A stretch of 64,000 bases of DNA from Amphimallon solstitiale (lineage: Eukaryota; Arthropoda; Insecta; Coleoptera; Scarabaeidae): positions 103,610,274 to 103,674,273 of the forward strand of contig OY720680.1 in assembly GCA_963170755.1 (NCBI GenBank), read 5' to 3'. Numbering within the stretch: the first letter of the stretch is position 1; each line of letters opens with the position of its first letter. Positions 45,401-56,920 of the stretch are shown here, piece by piece. The position numbers and the translations under genes are program-made. The notes under the pieces are model-generated. The model did no database searches. It had not been told where the DNA came from and saw nothing but the letters and a program-made list of their open reading frames with translations.

Positions 45401-47413
45401 ATGGTTTATCTTCAACTAGAGAAGCAGTTTCCAACAGACTATTCAATACAATGAACAAACATTAGTTTGTCTTATGCTTGTTGGGAGTTTAGTTGTTTGT
45501 ATAAATGAACATTTTTAATTATCTCAAATACACATACATTAAAAAAACAGGTAACACTAAAGGCTGAGAGGAAACTAAAAATTCTTTCTCACATACAGGG
45601 TGAGTCATCTCCGCGGGTAAGGCCGACTATGCCTTTATGAGTAAAGTGGTTTTTTTCTTGTGATAGCTGCGCATTAGGAGCATATTTTAAAAATATTTTG
45701 TATTATACAGAGTGTTTCATAACTTGTTGGCTGACCATAGTCATGGTTTTTTAAATGAAACACCCTATATATTATTACATTTTTTTATTCCCCGCATAAT
45801 TTTTAGGCAAACAGTTATAAGATAGTATAGGCCTAAAATTTAAGGGTTTCGACTTATTACCATTTTTCTGAAAAAATCAATGTTTTTATAAAATTATATT
45901 TCTCGAAAACGACCTATTAAATGAATACAATTTTTGGTAGAGTTGATCATAAAAAAAGGGCCTAATACAAGCATATTTTATTTTTTTGTAATTACTAATT
46001 GAATTTGCAGTAAACTGGATTAAAGTTACATGACATTATTTTGTCTAAAAGTGATTTTTTTCAAATGGAACACCCTATATATCAGCTTATTTTTGGATTG
46101 CTTACTAAATTTCATACCAAAAACATGTAAGACGTTATTATTTTAAACGTGACGATTACTGAGCTATTGTCGTTTTTTGATATAATTTTGAAAATTTTAT
46201 ATTTTTTATTTTAATACGGTATAGTGAGCAATATTTGCTGCGAAATTGACAATTAAATGGATGACATTTAATGAGTTGCCTTTCAGTTGCCAAGCCTGAT
46301 TTTATAATGAATTTTTCCAACATTGAGCTTAGAGATATGATTTTTGTAGGTATTAGGGTAAGGACAAAAAAATGGATATATCTTATTTACAATAAAAATA
46401 TATGTAGAATATGGCACAATAAACAAATCTTAAAACCAAACAAAAAGAAATTAATAACTTGAGTTTAGTGGGTGTAGAAACAGAAACTGTTAGGTGAATG
46501 GATGAGTAATTAGTGGAACAGAAATTCTAAAATAACAATATGAACATTAAAATAGGTATAAATTAAAAGTGTCCTGGCTTCATTCGCAAATCACACACTC
46601 ACAAAAAGAATTGCCCGGGCATTCATTTTAATTACTGTCCGCCCATTGGCAGAGCACTCTTTTTGGTCTAAAATAATGGGTGTGTAACTCAATATTTAAA
46701 TGTATTTATTACGGAGATATTCACTTCATTTTAAGGGCGAACTGCCGCCGTCAGTGAGATTCTTGACGAGAGTTGTAATTTTCTGTTTTGTGGAGCAAAT
46801 ACAAAAAAAAGTAATATATTCGTGTGTTTTAAGTTAAGTATATCTTATGATTGACTCATCATGAGAGGAACACTGAAAATTTAGGCTATGTGTATTCAGA
46901 AATAGGGCAAAACTTACGTTTGTAATTCAAGTTTTTCTCAATAACTATTTTGTAAATTAAGTTGAATTAAGGCTGTACTTTTTCAGTAAGATTTATTGAA
47001 GGTACCTAAAGGACGTTTTTTTCCCTTTGTGGAAAATAATATAGAAAACATATGGTAAACTTGAGTCACTTTCTAGACTCCATCTATAAATATTTTAATA
47101 AGTTTTATAAAATTTAATTCTTTAGGTACCTCAGAAAAACCTTAAAATATTTGTTGGTTTTTGTTTAAATAAAATCGCTGCAAAAGTAACGGAGAAAAAC
47201 TTGAATTTCTAACCTCTTGATTTCGGTAGTCGGCAGTTCCCCCTTAAGGTCATTGCAACGATGGTTTGGCTAATATCCAGCAAATGACTTCTTTCATGGG
47301 TACTGACGTGTGGATTATCTGTTGTTGCTACAAGAATTTTGAACTGATTTTTATCATTAACTACATATTTAGGTTTCCTTGTTTTTGAATTAGCAATACT
47401 ACCAGTAGTAATA
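42411..47413. repeat. 5-kb inverted duplication (arms about 2.5 kb)
   Basis: Left arm 42411-44930 and right arm 44951-47413 are inverted copies around a 20-bp spacer. Each carries the same unrecognised 63-codon frame (43361-43552 minus and 46271-46462 plus), which translates identically. The arms include part of a long-TIR transposon and its flanking DNA, so the duplication followed the insertion. The right arm lacks about 58 bp found in the left (near 44762-44840). Small substitutions distinguish the arms. Confidence 0.9.
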
Positions 47414-48157
47414 AAAGCATCCATTACTCTTCTAAAGGCCTCTGTTTTGGGACTTCTTCCCTCAGAGTAACGCTGCTGGTAAACTCTATGGGCGAATAAT
47501 TTTTTTGACATTCCTTCAGTTCAAAAAGACCGTATTATAATAAAAAAAAAAAACATAAAGTTGGCAAAATTATAGAGAAAAACGACAATAGCTCAGTAAT
47601 GGTCACTTTTAAAATAATAACGTCTTATATGTTTCTGGTGCAAAATTTAGTAAGCAATTCAAAAATGTACGGATATACAGGCTGTTCCATTTGAAAAAAT
47701 CACTTTTAGAGAAATAAATGTTATGTAACTTTAATCCAGTTTTCCTCAAATTCAATTAGTAATTGAGAGAAAATAAAATATGTTTGTATTAGGCCCTTTT
47801 ATTATGAACAACTCTACCAAAAATTGTGTCCATCTAATACGTCGTTTTCGAGAAGTATAATTTTATGAATTTTTCAGAAAAATGGTAATAAGTCGAAACC
47901 CTTAAATTTTAGGCCTACATTATCTTATACCTTTTTGACTAAGAATTATACGGAGAATACAAAAATGTAATAATATATAGGCTGTTCCATTTAAAAGACT
48001 AGAATTATGGTCAGCCACTAAGTTATGAAACACTCTGTATAATGCAAAATATTTTTAAAGTGCTCCTATGAGCAGCTATCTCACGAAAAAAACCGCTTCG
48101 AGATATCTTTCCTAGTAAAGGCACAATCGGCCTTACCAGCGGAGATGACTCGCCCTG
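45596..48157 (-). mobile_element. Long-TIR transposon relic (TIRs about 640 bp)
   Basis: TA flanks both ends. The left end cagggtgagtcatctccgcg and the right end in inverse (cagggcgagtcatctccgct) begin arms of about 640 bp with visible divergence. Only a transposase N-terminal frame remains (47209-47511). A truncated inverted copy (42411-44227) forms the left half of the palindrome. Similar gagtcatctc ends suggest a TA-specific IS630-Tc1-mariner-type mobiliser. Confidence 0.85.
47209..47511 (-). pseudogene. Transposase N-terminal fragment in the long-TIR relic
   Basis: ATG at 47511 opens KKLFAHRVYQQRYSEGRSPK and then TEAFRRVMDAFITTGSI, which resembles the DUF4817-type helix-turn-helix that starts many insect DDE transposases. 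It ends in a stop after HLLDISQTIV and the DDE core is gone. The same sequence, lacking its first 30 or so codons, is repeated in the left arm (42411-42620). Confidence 0.65.
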
Positions 48158-48538
48158 TATAATCTTTTGTAATATATATGTATCTAAATAATTTTTACTC
48201 TCTTATTTTCAAATCCTTTGGGGGCGTTTTTTTTTCTTTTTCATAAATTTGGACCTCTCCCTCGCCCTTGATGAGATTTGGCAAGATGTGATAGGACCAC
48301 TCTCACCCTCACGTGAGATTAACCTTATAATTTCTAAATAATTAAGTATATACCACGCGATCATTTAAATTCTAAATTATAGCAGGCGGGATTTTTTTTA
48401 TTAGGTTGTCCAGAATGTCAATTATTGTTTAATTGAAATTTGCGGTTATGTTATACTTTGTGACATTTGTGAATCTTATTATCGATTTAAATTTAATGGA
48501 AATGAAAGCATTACAAGATAAATTAGTTTTATTGTGAA

Positions 48539-49603
48539 TTACAAAAGGTGTTCAAAGTGTTCTCCCCCTGTTGCAATGCAACTGTTAACCCTCCGTTTCA
48601 TATTTTCAAAAGCATTTGCCAACATCTGAACGGTTATAGCGTTACATGCATTAGAAATTGCCTCTTGTAGTTCTTCAAGATTTTGTGGGTTATTTTTGTA
48701 AACTGTGTTTTTCAGATAGGGATAAATGAAATAATCAAGAATCGTTAAGTCCAGACTGCGACGCGGAAATTCAATGACTCGATTATCATAAAACTCGCGA
48801 ATTCGAGCCATACTTTCCCATGTTTTGTGAGCTGTTGCATTGTCCTGTTGGAAATACCCATGTAAAAGTTCGTCATCATGAAGATTTTGTAAAAACGGTT
48901 CAAGTAAATTATTTCGATATCTCTCAGCATTTATCGTTCCTTCAAAAAACACAGGTCCAAATATACGCCTTCTAGAAACCGCTAGCCAAACACCAATTTT
49001 CTGCGGATGGAGAGGCGATTGAATAAACTCATGAGGATTCTCCGAAGACCAAATACGCATATTTTGTTTGTTTATATAGCCGGATAGGTGAAACCATGCT
49101 TCGTCAGAAAAAAATGTTAAATCCAAAGTGTTGTTGTTATTTAAATTATTCAAAAACCACTGACAGTATTCTATTCGTACAGGAAAATCTCGAGGGAATA
49201 GATCTTGAACAACGTTAATCTTATAAAGATAAAGATTTAAATTTTCTTTTAAAATTTTTTGACAAGTTCCATATGAAACGTTTATTTCTTGGGCTAATCT
49301 GCGAAGAGATTTTTTGGGAGACTGTTCCATTCTTTCTGCAACATCTGCCACAATCTCAGGAGTCCTTTTTTTGGGCGCGCCACTACCAGCTTTCCTACCT
49401 ACAGTTCCAACATTACGAAATTTCGCCACACATGTGTAAATTTCTTGGACTAATTTTTGGTAATCCGCAGGAAAATTAGGGAAGGCATTTTGAAAATCAT
49501 TGATGCAGTGCGGTACTGAATATGTCCATTCACCATTCTCTTGTCGTTCGACGTTTTTAAAATAACTTTCAGTAAGAAAAATCTTATGTTCTAAATCAAA
49601 CAT
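48539..49603 (-). CDS. Family C transposase (IS630-Tc1-mariner superfamily)
   Basis: ATG at 49603 and a stop at 48539 give 354 residues without interruption. The N-terminal third holds a helix-turn-helix region (RRLAQEINVSYGTCQKILKE, about residues 100-120). The DDE domain shows FFSDEAWFHLSGYINKQNMR with the first D, GYFQQDNATAHK with the second, and LDLTILDYFIYPYLKN with the third, 35 residues after the second. The C-terminal FEHLL end is usual for this group. The SPDLTP-type motif reads SLDLTIL, a slight departure that may or may not affect activity. The upstream bases to the start codon are retained in the short MITE copies. Confidence 0.92.
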   Translation of the reverse strand: MFDLEHKIFLTESYFKNVERQENGEWTYSVPHCINDFQNAFPNFPADYQKLVQEIYTCVAKFRNVGTVGRKAGSGAPKKRTPEIVADVAERMEQSPKKSLRRLAQEINVSYGTCQKILKENLNLYLYKINVVQDLFPRDFPVRIEYCQWFLNNLNNNNTLDLTFFSDEAWFHLSGYINKQNMRIWSSENPHEFIQSPLHPQKIGVWLAVSRRRIFGPVFFEGTINAERYRNNLLEPFLQNLHDDELLHGYFQQDNATAHKTWESMARIREFYDNRVIEFPRRSLDLTILDYFIYPYLKNTVYKNNPQNLEELQEAISNACNAITVQMLANAFENMKRRVNSCIATGGEHFEHLL

Positions 49604-49643
49604 TTTGAAACGTCACTTTGACAATTCAAATTGTAAATTAGTA

Positions 49644-49837
49644 CCGCGCGATCATTTAAATTCTAAATTAGAGCAGGCTGCGAAATTTAAATTAAGTTGG
49701 TATATAAGTACTAATTTACAATTTGAATTGTCAAAGTGACGTTTCAAAATGTTAATTAATCAATAATTGACATTCTGGACAACCTAATAAAAAAAAAATC
49801 CTGCCTGCTATAATTTAGAATTTAAATGATCGCGTGG
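49644..49837. mobile_element. Family C MITE nested in the autonomous copy
   Basis: A 194-bp copy bounded by TA (49642-49643, 49838-49839). Removing it and one TA restores the right arm ...aaattag TA cttatatacc... It sits at the same point as the MITE at 8030-8220 in the 7.4-kb copy. Confidence 0.92.
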
Positions 49838-50106
49838 TACTTATATACCAACTTAATTTAATTTCACAAACTGCTCTAATTTAGAATTTAAATGATCGCG
49901 CGGTATTTGCAACGCATAAGCTGATGTTATTGTGTGCCATATTAAATATTTTCTATGTCCGGGACTGATTTTGTAACACAAAATGTTATAAATAATGTAT
50001 ATTCTCTAAATTAAAAAGATGACGTGGCAAAATCAAAATTCGGAATTGTCAAAATATTATTCTTGATCTCAGTGTATAAAATATTTAAGATATTGTTACA
50101 TTGCAG

Positions 50107-50280
50107 GGTCAAATTGCAGTTTCTGGTAGTTTATCTGTTCTACTAGATTCGTTATTATGTGCTTTGGGTCCCCTACTGTGCCTAACTCAACAAATACCCG
50201 AACTGCAAGAAAATTGCTGCACATCTGAACAGTTGTCAAATACATTAGATAATGTAGCATTTATAATGCCTGGCTTGTAA
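50107..50280 (+). CDS. HMGXB4: HMGXB4-like, last coding exon
   Basis: The acceptor gttacattgcag leads into GQIAVSGSLSVLLDSLLCAL then GPLLCLTQQIPEL and the end LSNTLDNVAFIMPGL. This is the diagnostic C-terminus of HMGXB4 (mammalian LSNTLDNIAYIMPGL). The phase-0 join to 41611 is exact. HMGXB4 is a nuclear HMG-box protein linked in vertebrates to Wnt regulation and, in one setting, to Sleeping Beauty transposition. Whether those roles apply here is unknown. Confidence 0.95.
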   Translation, partial: GQIAVSGSLSVLLDSLLCALGPLLCLTQQIPELQENCCTSEQLSNTLDNVAFIMPGL

Positions 50281-50311
50281 ATTGTTTTTATTTATTGTAT
50301 CCAAGAATTTA

Positions 50312-50317
50312 ATTAAA
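50312..50317 (+). terminator. Possible ATTAAA polyadenylation signal of HMGXB4
   Basis: An attaaa hexamer lies 32 bp past the stop codon; no nearer AATAAA exists. Confidence 0.4.
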
Positions 50318-50981
50318 ATAAGTATTTTTCTGAAGATATTAATTATTTTATTTATAGACGTGGACGTTTTGGACATTAGACTAATGTTATACATACACTA
50401 TTATTGATACACATATAACTTATGTTAATTAATGCACACTACAAACTTTTCAATGTGGGATAACATTTACACAATACTACACCAGTACTTCTTATCTCTG
50501 TAACAAAAAAATATAACAATTAAATCACATAAAAAACATGTAGATATACGAGGATGTAGTTGAAAAATTTTAAAATATTTTAAAAAATAATCAAGTGGAA
50601 CAATATGTAGCAAATTCTAAGTCTCAAATGCTTGTGAATTTGGTGTTTAGTATTCTAAATGCAGAAAGCAATACAAGCTTTTCCTAACGGGTCCTTTCCA
50701 ATTCTAATTTATTGGCATTGGCAGACGCCTCACCTACCTTAAGTCTGATACGAACGAACACTAATGGAATACAGGTAGGCTAATTCGTATTTTATTGCGA
50801 AATTACTAGGATAACCCCTATTTAAGCAGAAAATTGGTCAAAAATTGATGTAGTAGCATTTAAAATTACATTTCTATTCACTAATTTTGCTTGCAGTGCA
50901 AATTTAAAACATGCGCGAATTCAAGCTGTGTTCCGACACTTTTCAGTAGATTAATCGTACTGTAACTAAGCTGGGGTTGTA
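50318..50981. other. HMGXB4 downstream sequence, no gene seen
   Basis: AT-rich sequence between the HMGXB4 stop and the DD41D element. Confidence 0.5.
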
Positions 50982-53937
50982 CCGGGTGTCCCAACAAGGG
51001 TAACGAGGTACGGTATTGGGGAAACGGATGTACCTAGAAATTTGAAACAAAAAAATTGTTGAGTAAATCGGCTAAGAGAAAATGATTGAAATTATTTTCG
51101 AGTTTCTGAAATGGCCTCCAGGGGGCGTAATTGCCATCCTGAATTTGAAACCCCGTTTTCTGCAAAATTTTCTTATATTAATGATAGTCATAGTGATTAC
51201 TATTTTAAAGCTGAGACAAATTCAAATATTTTTTGTTAAATGCTTTTTGCTCTATCTCTGAAAAGAAAGTGGTGGGGGGGCGCTAGAATATTTTCGGAAA
51301 TAAATGTCGATAACTCTAAAAAGGCTTAACGTATCTTAATAAACTTGGAGTCGTTGAAAAGGGGGTTTCCTAGACTATCAATTGAACTGTGAGTGAGGTG
51401 ATTGTGTTTGCTTACCTTGCCGCCAGATAGCGTTTTCTGACATAATCGCAAAAAAAATAACTTACTGCAAAAAAATAAATGCAATGATATCACTTTTTTA
51501 CGTCATTACATAGTCAATCAAGAGCCTAACAAGCCAGTGAGAACCGCCTCTCAATATCTTTATCCTAACCTAAAAAAAAATTATATTTTGGAAAGCATTT
51601 CCACTTTAAGGTTTGTTATTAATGTCTAATTATTCCTAATTTTCCAAATAAATGCTAATTTATTATTTGGGATGCCAAACGATATTTTAAATCGAAATAA
51701 AATTTTGTTATTTATCTTTATTACTTTTTTTTACAATATCTTCGAAAGCCAACAGGCCAAAACAATTATAAAATAATAAGTGTGGGAACAGTAAGGAAAA
51801 TAACTTAAAGTCCAACGAGCCGCAATGCTTATAAAATAATAACAATAAATTATGGAATCTATGAAAGTAATAACTTGAGAACGATAAAACACAGCAAGTT
51901 TGATTGAAAGGAAAATCAAAAAGTGTTTATAAATGTTCAAAGTGCCTTCCGTCATTTTCTATGCAGTAATTTATCCTGCGTCCTGTATTTAATACGGCTG
52001 TGCTGATTTCAGCTCTTGAAATATTGGCTACAGCATTTCGGATACGATCAATCATGTTTTCTGGGGTAGTAGGGCGAGTCTGATAAACAATATCTTTTAA
52101 TCTACCCCAAAGGTAAAAGTCAAGGACAGTAAGGTCTGGAGATCTGGCAGGCCATGGAAACAAACTGCCCCTTCCTATCCAACGGTTTGGATAAGCTTGG
52201 TCTAAAAAATTCCTGACTTGTTGAGAAAAGTGTGCAGGACATCCGTCGTGTTGCAGCCACATATCTCTTCTCGTTTGTAAAGGCACGTTTTCTAATAAAA
52301 TTGGCAAGTGATTTCTTAAAAAGTCCAAATAAGTTTCGCCATTAACATTATTATTAAAAAAAAATGGTCCTATAATTCGATCGCCTAAGATACCACACCA
52401 GACGTTCACACTCCAACGATTTTCATAGTTTATCTCAAGCATCCAATGTGGATTTACTGGCGACCAATAATGCATATTATGCAAATTGACTCCTCCATTG
52501 CTTGAAAAAGTAGCTTCATCGGTCCATAATATTCGAGATAAAAAATCGGCATCCTCATCTATCATAGAATTCAACCAATGACAGTGGTCTAATCTATCAA
52601 AATCAGTTTCTAAAAGAGCCTGATGTAGTTCAATATGATAAGGGTGTAGATAGTGATCTCTTAGGATTCGTTGTACCGATGATTTACTAATTCCTAAGCA
52701 CAAACTTATTCTTCTTAAACTTAAATGGGGGTTAATGTTACCATAGGCAAGAACATTAATGACGTTTTGTTCGTTCCTAGCGTGTCGATTTCTTCTAGGC
52801 ACTGGATTAGGATGAACTCGTCCTGTTTCGCGCAAACATCTACTTAAGCGTCTAAATACCATTCTACTAAAATGTCTTCTATTGGGATAATTTGCTGCGT
52901 ACACACGCTCAGCCACACAGGCGTTTTGATGACACTGGAAAAACACGTCCAACATGATGTATGCTTCCGCAGTTGAATAAGACATTTTTAATGCAATAAA
53001 CACAATCACAGTAAGACAATTAATTTAAATATTAAAATTTAAACCGACTATTTAATACAGGATATCAAGAGACTTTGACACTTTGACAAGCATCAAACAA
53101 TGACATGAAAAACGCGTAGAGTTATGTCAGATATAAACGACATTTGTTTTCATGTCAATCTTGATAATTAGAAAATAATGATTTCCGTCAGAGGATTTTA
53201 TTACTTACATTATGTCAATAATTTCGATTTAAAATATCGTTTGGCATCCCAAATAATAAATTACCATTTATTTGGTAAATTAGGAATAATTAGACATTAA
53301 TAACAAACCTTAAAGTGGAAATGCTTCCCAAAATGTAATTTTTTTTAGGTTAGGATAAAGATATTGAGAGGCGGTTCTCACTGGCTTGTTAGGCTCTTGA
53401 TTGACTATGTAATGACGTAAAAAAAGTGATATCATTGCATTTATTTTTTTTGCAGTAAGTTAATTTTTTTGCGATTATGTCAGAAAACGCTATCTGGCGG
53501 CAAGGTAAGCAAACACAATCACCTCACTCACAGTTCAATTGATAGTCTAGGAAACCCCCTTTTCAACGACTCCAAGTTTATTAAGATACGTTAAGCCTTT
53601 TTAGAGTTATCGACATTTATTTCCGAAAATATTCTAGCGCCCCCCACCACTTTCTTTTCAGAGATAGAGCAAAAAGCATTTAACAAAAAATATTTGAATT
53701 TGTCTCAGCTTTAAAATAGTAATCACTATGACTATCATTAATATAAGAAAATTTTGCAGAAAACGGGATTTAAAATTCAGGATGGCAATTACGCCCCCTG
53801 GAGGCCATTTCAGAAACTCGAAAATAATTTCAATCATTTTCTCTTAGCCGATTTACTCAACAATTTTTTTGCTTCAAATTTCTAGGTACATCCGTTTCCC
53901 CAATACCGTACCTCGTTACCCTTGTTGGGACACCCGG
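50982..53937 (-). mobile_element. DD41D transposon with 717-bp inverted repeats
   Basis: TA on both flanks. The outer end reads ccgggtgtcccaacaagggt and its inverse. Arms 50982-51698 and 53221-53937 have equal length and differ at only a few sites. A complete transposase ORF lies between them. Total length is 2,956 bp. The close arm identity and intact ORF suggest recent activity. The same arm pairing was followed to the inner limit ttaaatcgaaat. Confidence 0.94.
51927..52985 (-). CDS. DD41D transposase, intact
   Basis: ATG at 52985 (MSYSTAEAYIMLDVFFQCHQ) gives 352 residues to the stop at 51927; the upstream in-frame codons are not ATG. Residues 1-55 form a DUF4817-type helix-turn-helix and residues 85-115 a second one (RRISLCLGISKSSVQRILRD). 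The catalytic domain has ILWTDEATFSSNG, WLQHDGCPAHFSQQ and WPARSPDLTVLDFYLWGRLK; 41 residues separate the second and third D. The protein ends NDGRHFEHL. This is the DD41D arrangement described for some insect members of the IS630-Tc1-mariner superfamily. No stop or frameshift is seen. Confidence 0.93.
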   Translation of the reverse strand: MSYSTAEAYIMLDVFFQCHQNACVAERVYAANYPNRRHFSRMVFRRLSRCLRETGRVHPNPVPRRNRHARNEQNVINVLAYGNINPHLSLRRISLCLGISKSSVQRILRDHYLHPYHIELHQALLETDFDRLDHCHWLNSMIDEDADFLSRILWTDEATFSSNGGVNLHNMHYWSPVNPHWMLEINYENRWSVNVWCGILGDRIIGPFFFNNNVNGETYLDFLRNHLPILLENVPLQTRRDMWLQHDGCPAHFSQQVRNFLDQAYPNRWIGRGSLFPWPARSPDLTVLDFYLWGRLKDIVYQTRPTTPENMIDRIRNAVANISRAEISTAVLNTGRRINYCIENDGRHFEHL

Positions 53938-54397
53938 TATACTACTGGATAATAAGAGACTTATGTATGAATTTAATTCTGCTCTAATAAAATATAATAA
54001 TTCAGTGTGTATATTTAACAAAAGATATTTATGATTAAATTTTACTGTAAGTATTTGAGTAAAAATAGATGCTCTATCTAATTCATATAAAGTCTGTACA
54101 TAGTATCAAATTGATTTTGAATTTTGATTTTGTAAAATCATAATCTGATGTTTTCTCTTTAAAAATTAAACGAGAAACAAAGAAGAAGTACATATATAAG
54201 ATTGAATCTTAATATGCATATACTGAATTAATCACAAACTCTTATAAACATATACATATGTGATTAGGTACTGCAATAAAACGAATATAAGATTATAATG
54301 TAAATATTATCAATAAAGAACTTGCTAAAATAAGTCATTGATGTTACTGAAACAAGCAGGGAGTAGATAAATTAAGTACATACAATAGTCATATATA
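53938..54397. other. No recognisable gene
   Basis: AT-rich sequence between two TA-flanked elements. Confidence 0.5.
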
Positions 54398-54694
54398 CAG
54401 TTCGTCTAATGGATCTTTAGACGCACGTAATTATTTGATAACATAAGCAAAGATTGTCGGTCAGTCTATCTATCCTTATTTAATATCGGTGTCGAATATT
54501 CAAGTGCGGAAAATACGTATGTCTGCAATACAAATCATATCTAGACTACTGCATTAATCAATTGAAAAATTAAAAAATGTGAAGTTTATATTAATGCATT
54601 ATGTATATAGTGCTTAACTTGAACTGGAAGTACCTATTTGATTCGTACGCATAAAAATTAATGACGTGCGTCTAATGATCCATTAGACGAACTG
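54398..54694. mobile_element. 297-bp TA-flanked MITE
   Basis: The ends cagttcgtctaatggatc and inverse flank about 30 bp of paired sequence (through agacgcacgt). TA is present on both sides. No ORF. Confidence 0.85.
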
Positions 54695-55552
54695 TATATA
54701 TGTATAGTTGCGTCGTTGTTATTTGTATATTTGGATTGACTGAACAGTTTGTGGTAAACCCCAAGCCTTTTAATGTGATTATAGAAATAATCTCGACTGT
54801 CCTATGCTTATTGATTACATTTTCATTTATACATTTTGATTTACATTTTATATTTGTCATTGTTTTCTAATTGACAACCAGTTGTCATATTGTTATTTTA
54901 ATTCATTTTATGCCACTACTACCAAGAAGATTTTCAATTTGTCAATACATTTGTATAATTGGCAAAGAATTGTAATATATTTTATATATATATACATATT
55001 TACATTCGTTGATGTTGGTTTCGGTATCTGCACCGGTAATTAAGTATAAAAATTTATAATTATTATATTTGCTATTTCGTCGTCTTGGTGGTGAAAAGAG
55101 CTAAGCCACATTTTTGAGTTAAATGAGTTAACTACATCATATCAATCTAACAACTATGGAAAATATGTTGGTGAAGAAAGCTAAGTGATTCTTCAACTGT
55201 AACCTTAAATTCGGGTAAACTGTGAAAGAAGCTAAATGAAAATACGTATATTTCTTTCACTGGTGAAACGTATATAAGCGCCATAGATTTTTTCACCACT
55301 ACACAAGACAAATAAAATACCATCTGTTTATCATCAATTTTACCAAAACCTACACTTCACTGAGTACTAATAATTCTGATGATTCTGGGCAGATTCAGTA
55401 AAATAACTATAATACAGACTGTATTAAGTAATATGATTTTTAATTTTAGTATTTATTATGTAATATTATTATCAATCACTTAGCTCGTTTACCATTAAAG
55501 TTACCATATTATGTGTTTTTAGTTATATTTAAGTGGTGAAAGAAGCTAATAA
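54695..55552. other. No recognisable gene
   Basis: AT-rich sequence. A loose gtgaagaaagctaa-type motif occurs four times between 55088 and 55550, spacing irregular; its meaning is unclear. Confidence 0.45.
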
Positions 55553-56268
55553 TTAATATCTCCCGAACGCTTCTATTTAAAAAAACAAAAACTGGTATGC
55601 TTATTTATCCTCCAGAGATGAATCGATTCCATCAATTGCGAATTTCTAGTACCGGTCATAGGCGTCCGTTTTGGGTAGGTAAACGGTTATTTTAACGCAT
55701 AACTTTTTTGTCTTTAACTTTTAAGCATTTGTGACACTAGATTATTAAATTTTCAGGTATTCTAGTACTAAAAGGTACTCTTACTTTAAGTCGGTAGGAT
55801 ACACCGTTTTCTAGAAAAATCGATTTGAAAATTTTTCGTTTTTTCGTCATTTCATCTTTCGTCATTTCAACTCCGCGAACTGACAACAATTTGACAATTA
55901 AAAACGTAGGTTTTATTTCTGTTGGCAGTTCAAAGCGAACTAGTGCAAAAAATAATAAATTGAATTTTAATGACGAAAAAACGAAAAATTTTCAAATCGA
56001 TTTTTCTAGAAAACGGTGTATCCTACCGACTTAAAGTAAGAGTACCTTTTAGTACTAGAATACCTGAAAATTTAATAATCTAGTGTCACAAATGCTTAAA
56101 AGCTAAAGACAAAAAAGTTATGCGTTAAAATAACCGTTTACCTACCCAAAACGGACGCCTATGACCTTAGAAAGCATTTTCGAACTAGGGTGAATTGGGT
56201 TAAATTGTCTTAAAATTATCTGAGGAATCTCCGGTCTTCGTTTGTCAGGAGAGTTTCTGGACATCCTG
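55553..56268. mobile_element. Foldback MITE family F1, truncated copy 2
   Basis: It matches 2811-3658 in overall foldback design with an intact right end (ctgacaaacg, ggagagtttctgg, TA flank). The left end stops inside the extra block, so about 130 bp are missing. Confidence 0.85.
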
Positions 56269-56920
56269 TATTTCTTACATACTCTAAGTGTCATACAAAT
56301 AATATCTGCCTAATTTGATAAGCCTGATTTACAGTGAGAAATAAAACGTGCTGTCAAAATATTAAACGCATAAATTATCTATAGAAAAAAATATAATAAC
56401 TCATAAATTTGATCTTAAAAAATATAAGTATTAGCAATAAATAAATGGTGGAAATTTCTAAATATCCATTTGACAAGTTACATTGTATATACTTTTATCA
56501 TTTTCATTTTTAACTTAATTTGTATTAGATGGGTTGAATGAACGGCCTTGTTATATATTTTTTGTATTAACATTAAATGAACCTCACGAAAAAAACACGT
56601 TTCTCAAATGATTCTCATTGCTTTTATATTTCCGAAATATAACAAAGTTTAGCGCTTGTAAAGTTGGCGTTGATCTGCCAATAGATGACTACAATTTATT
56701 CTACAAAAATTACATACATTCACAAATACCATCAAAAACTTCCAAAAGGTCAAATTCGCGAATTACTGATGTCATTTTGTCTATTTGTAAAATTGAGAAT
56801 CATGTAGGTATACTTAAATAACTTTTTCCTACATCCTCGTAACTAGAGCCGCCAAGAAGAAAATATAAATATTATTTCTCGATATATTATATTAAATGAG
56901 AAACTCGCCTAAAACAGAAT
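56269..56920. other. No recognisable gene
   Basis: AT-rich sequence 3' of the cysteine-rich exon. Confidence 0.5.

Larger units (their letters stand above)
48353..49903 (-). mobile_element. Family C DNA transposon with intact transposase
   Basis: A 1,551-bp element with TA at both flanks, starting ccacgcgatcatttaaattc and ending in inverse as ccgcgcgatc. One uninterrupted 354-codon transposase fills the interior. A 194-bp MITE of the same family (49644-49837) has inserted at a TA in the right arm, between the transposase start and the right end. Without it the element is about 1.36 kb. It lies in the last intron of HMGXB4 on the opposite strand. It is the likely source of transposase for the family C MITEs in this window. 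Confidence 0.93.

Noticed and set aside
42411..47413. Palindrome as a simple assembly artefact
   Set aside because: The arms differ by substitutions and a 58-bp deletion and have distinct outer flanks, so a plain artefact is less likely. Long reads would settle it.
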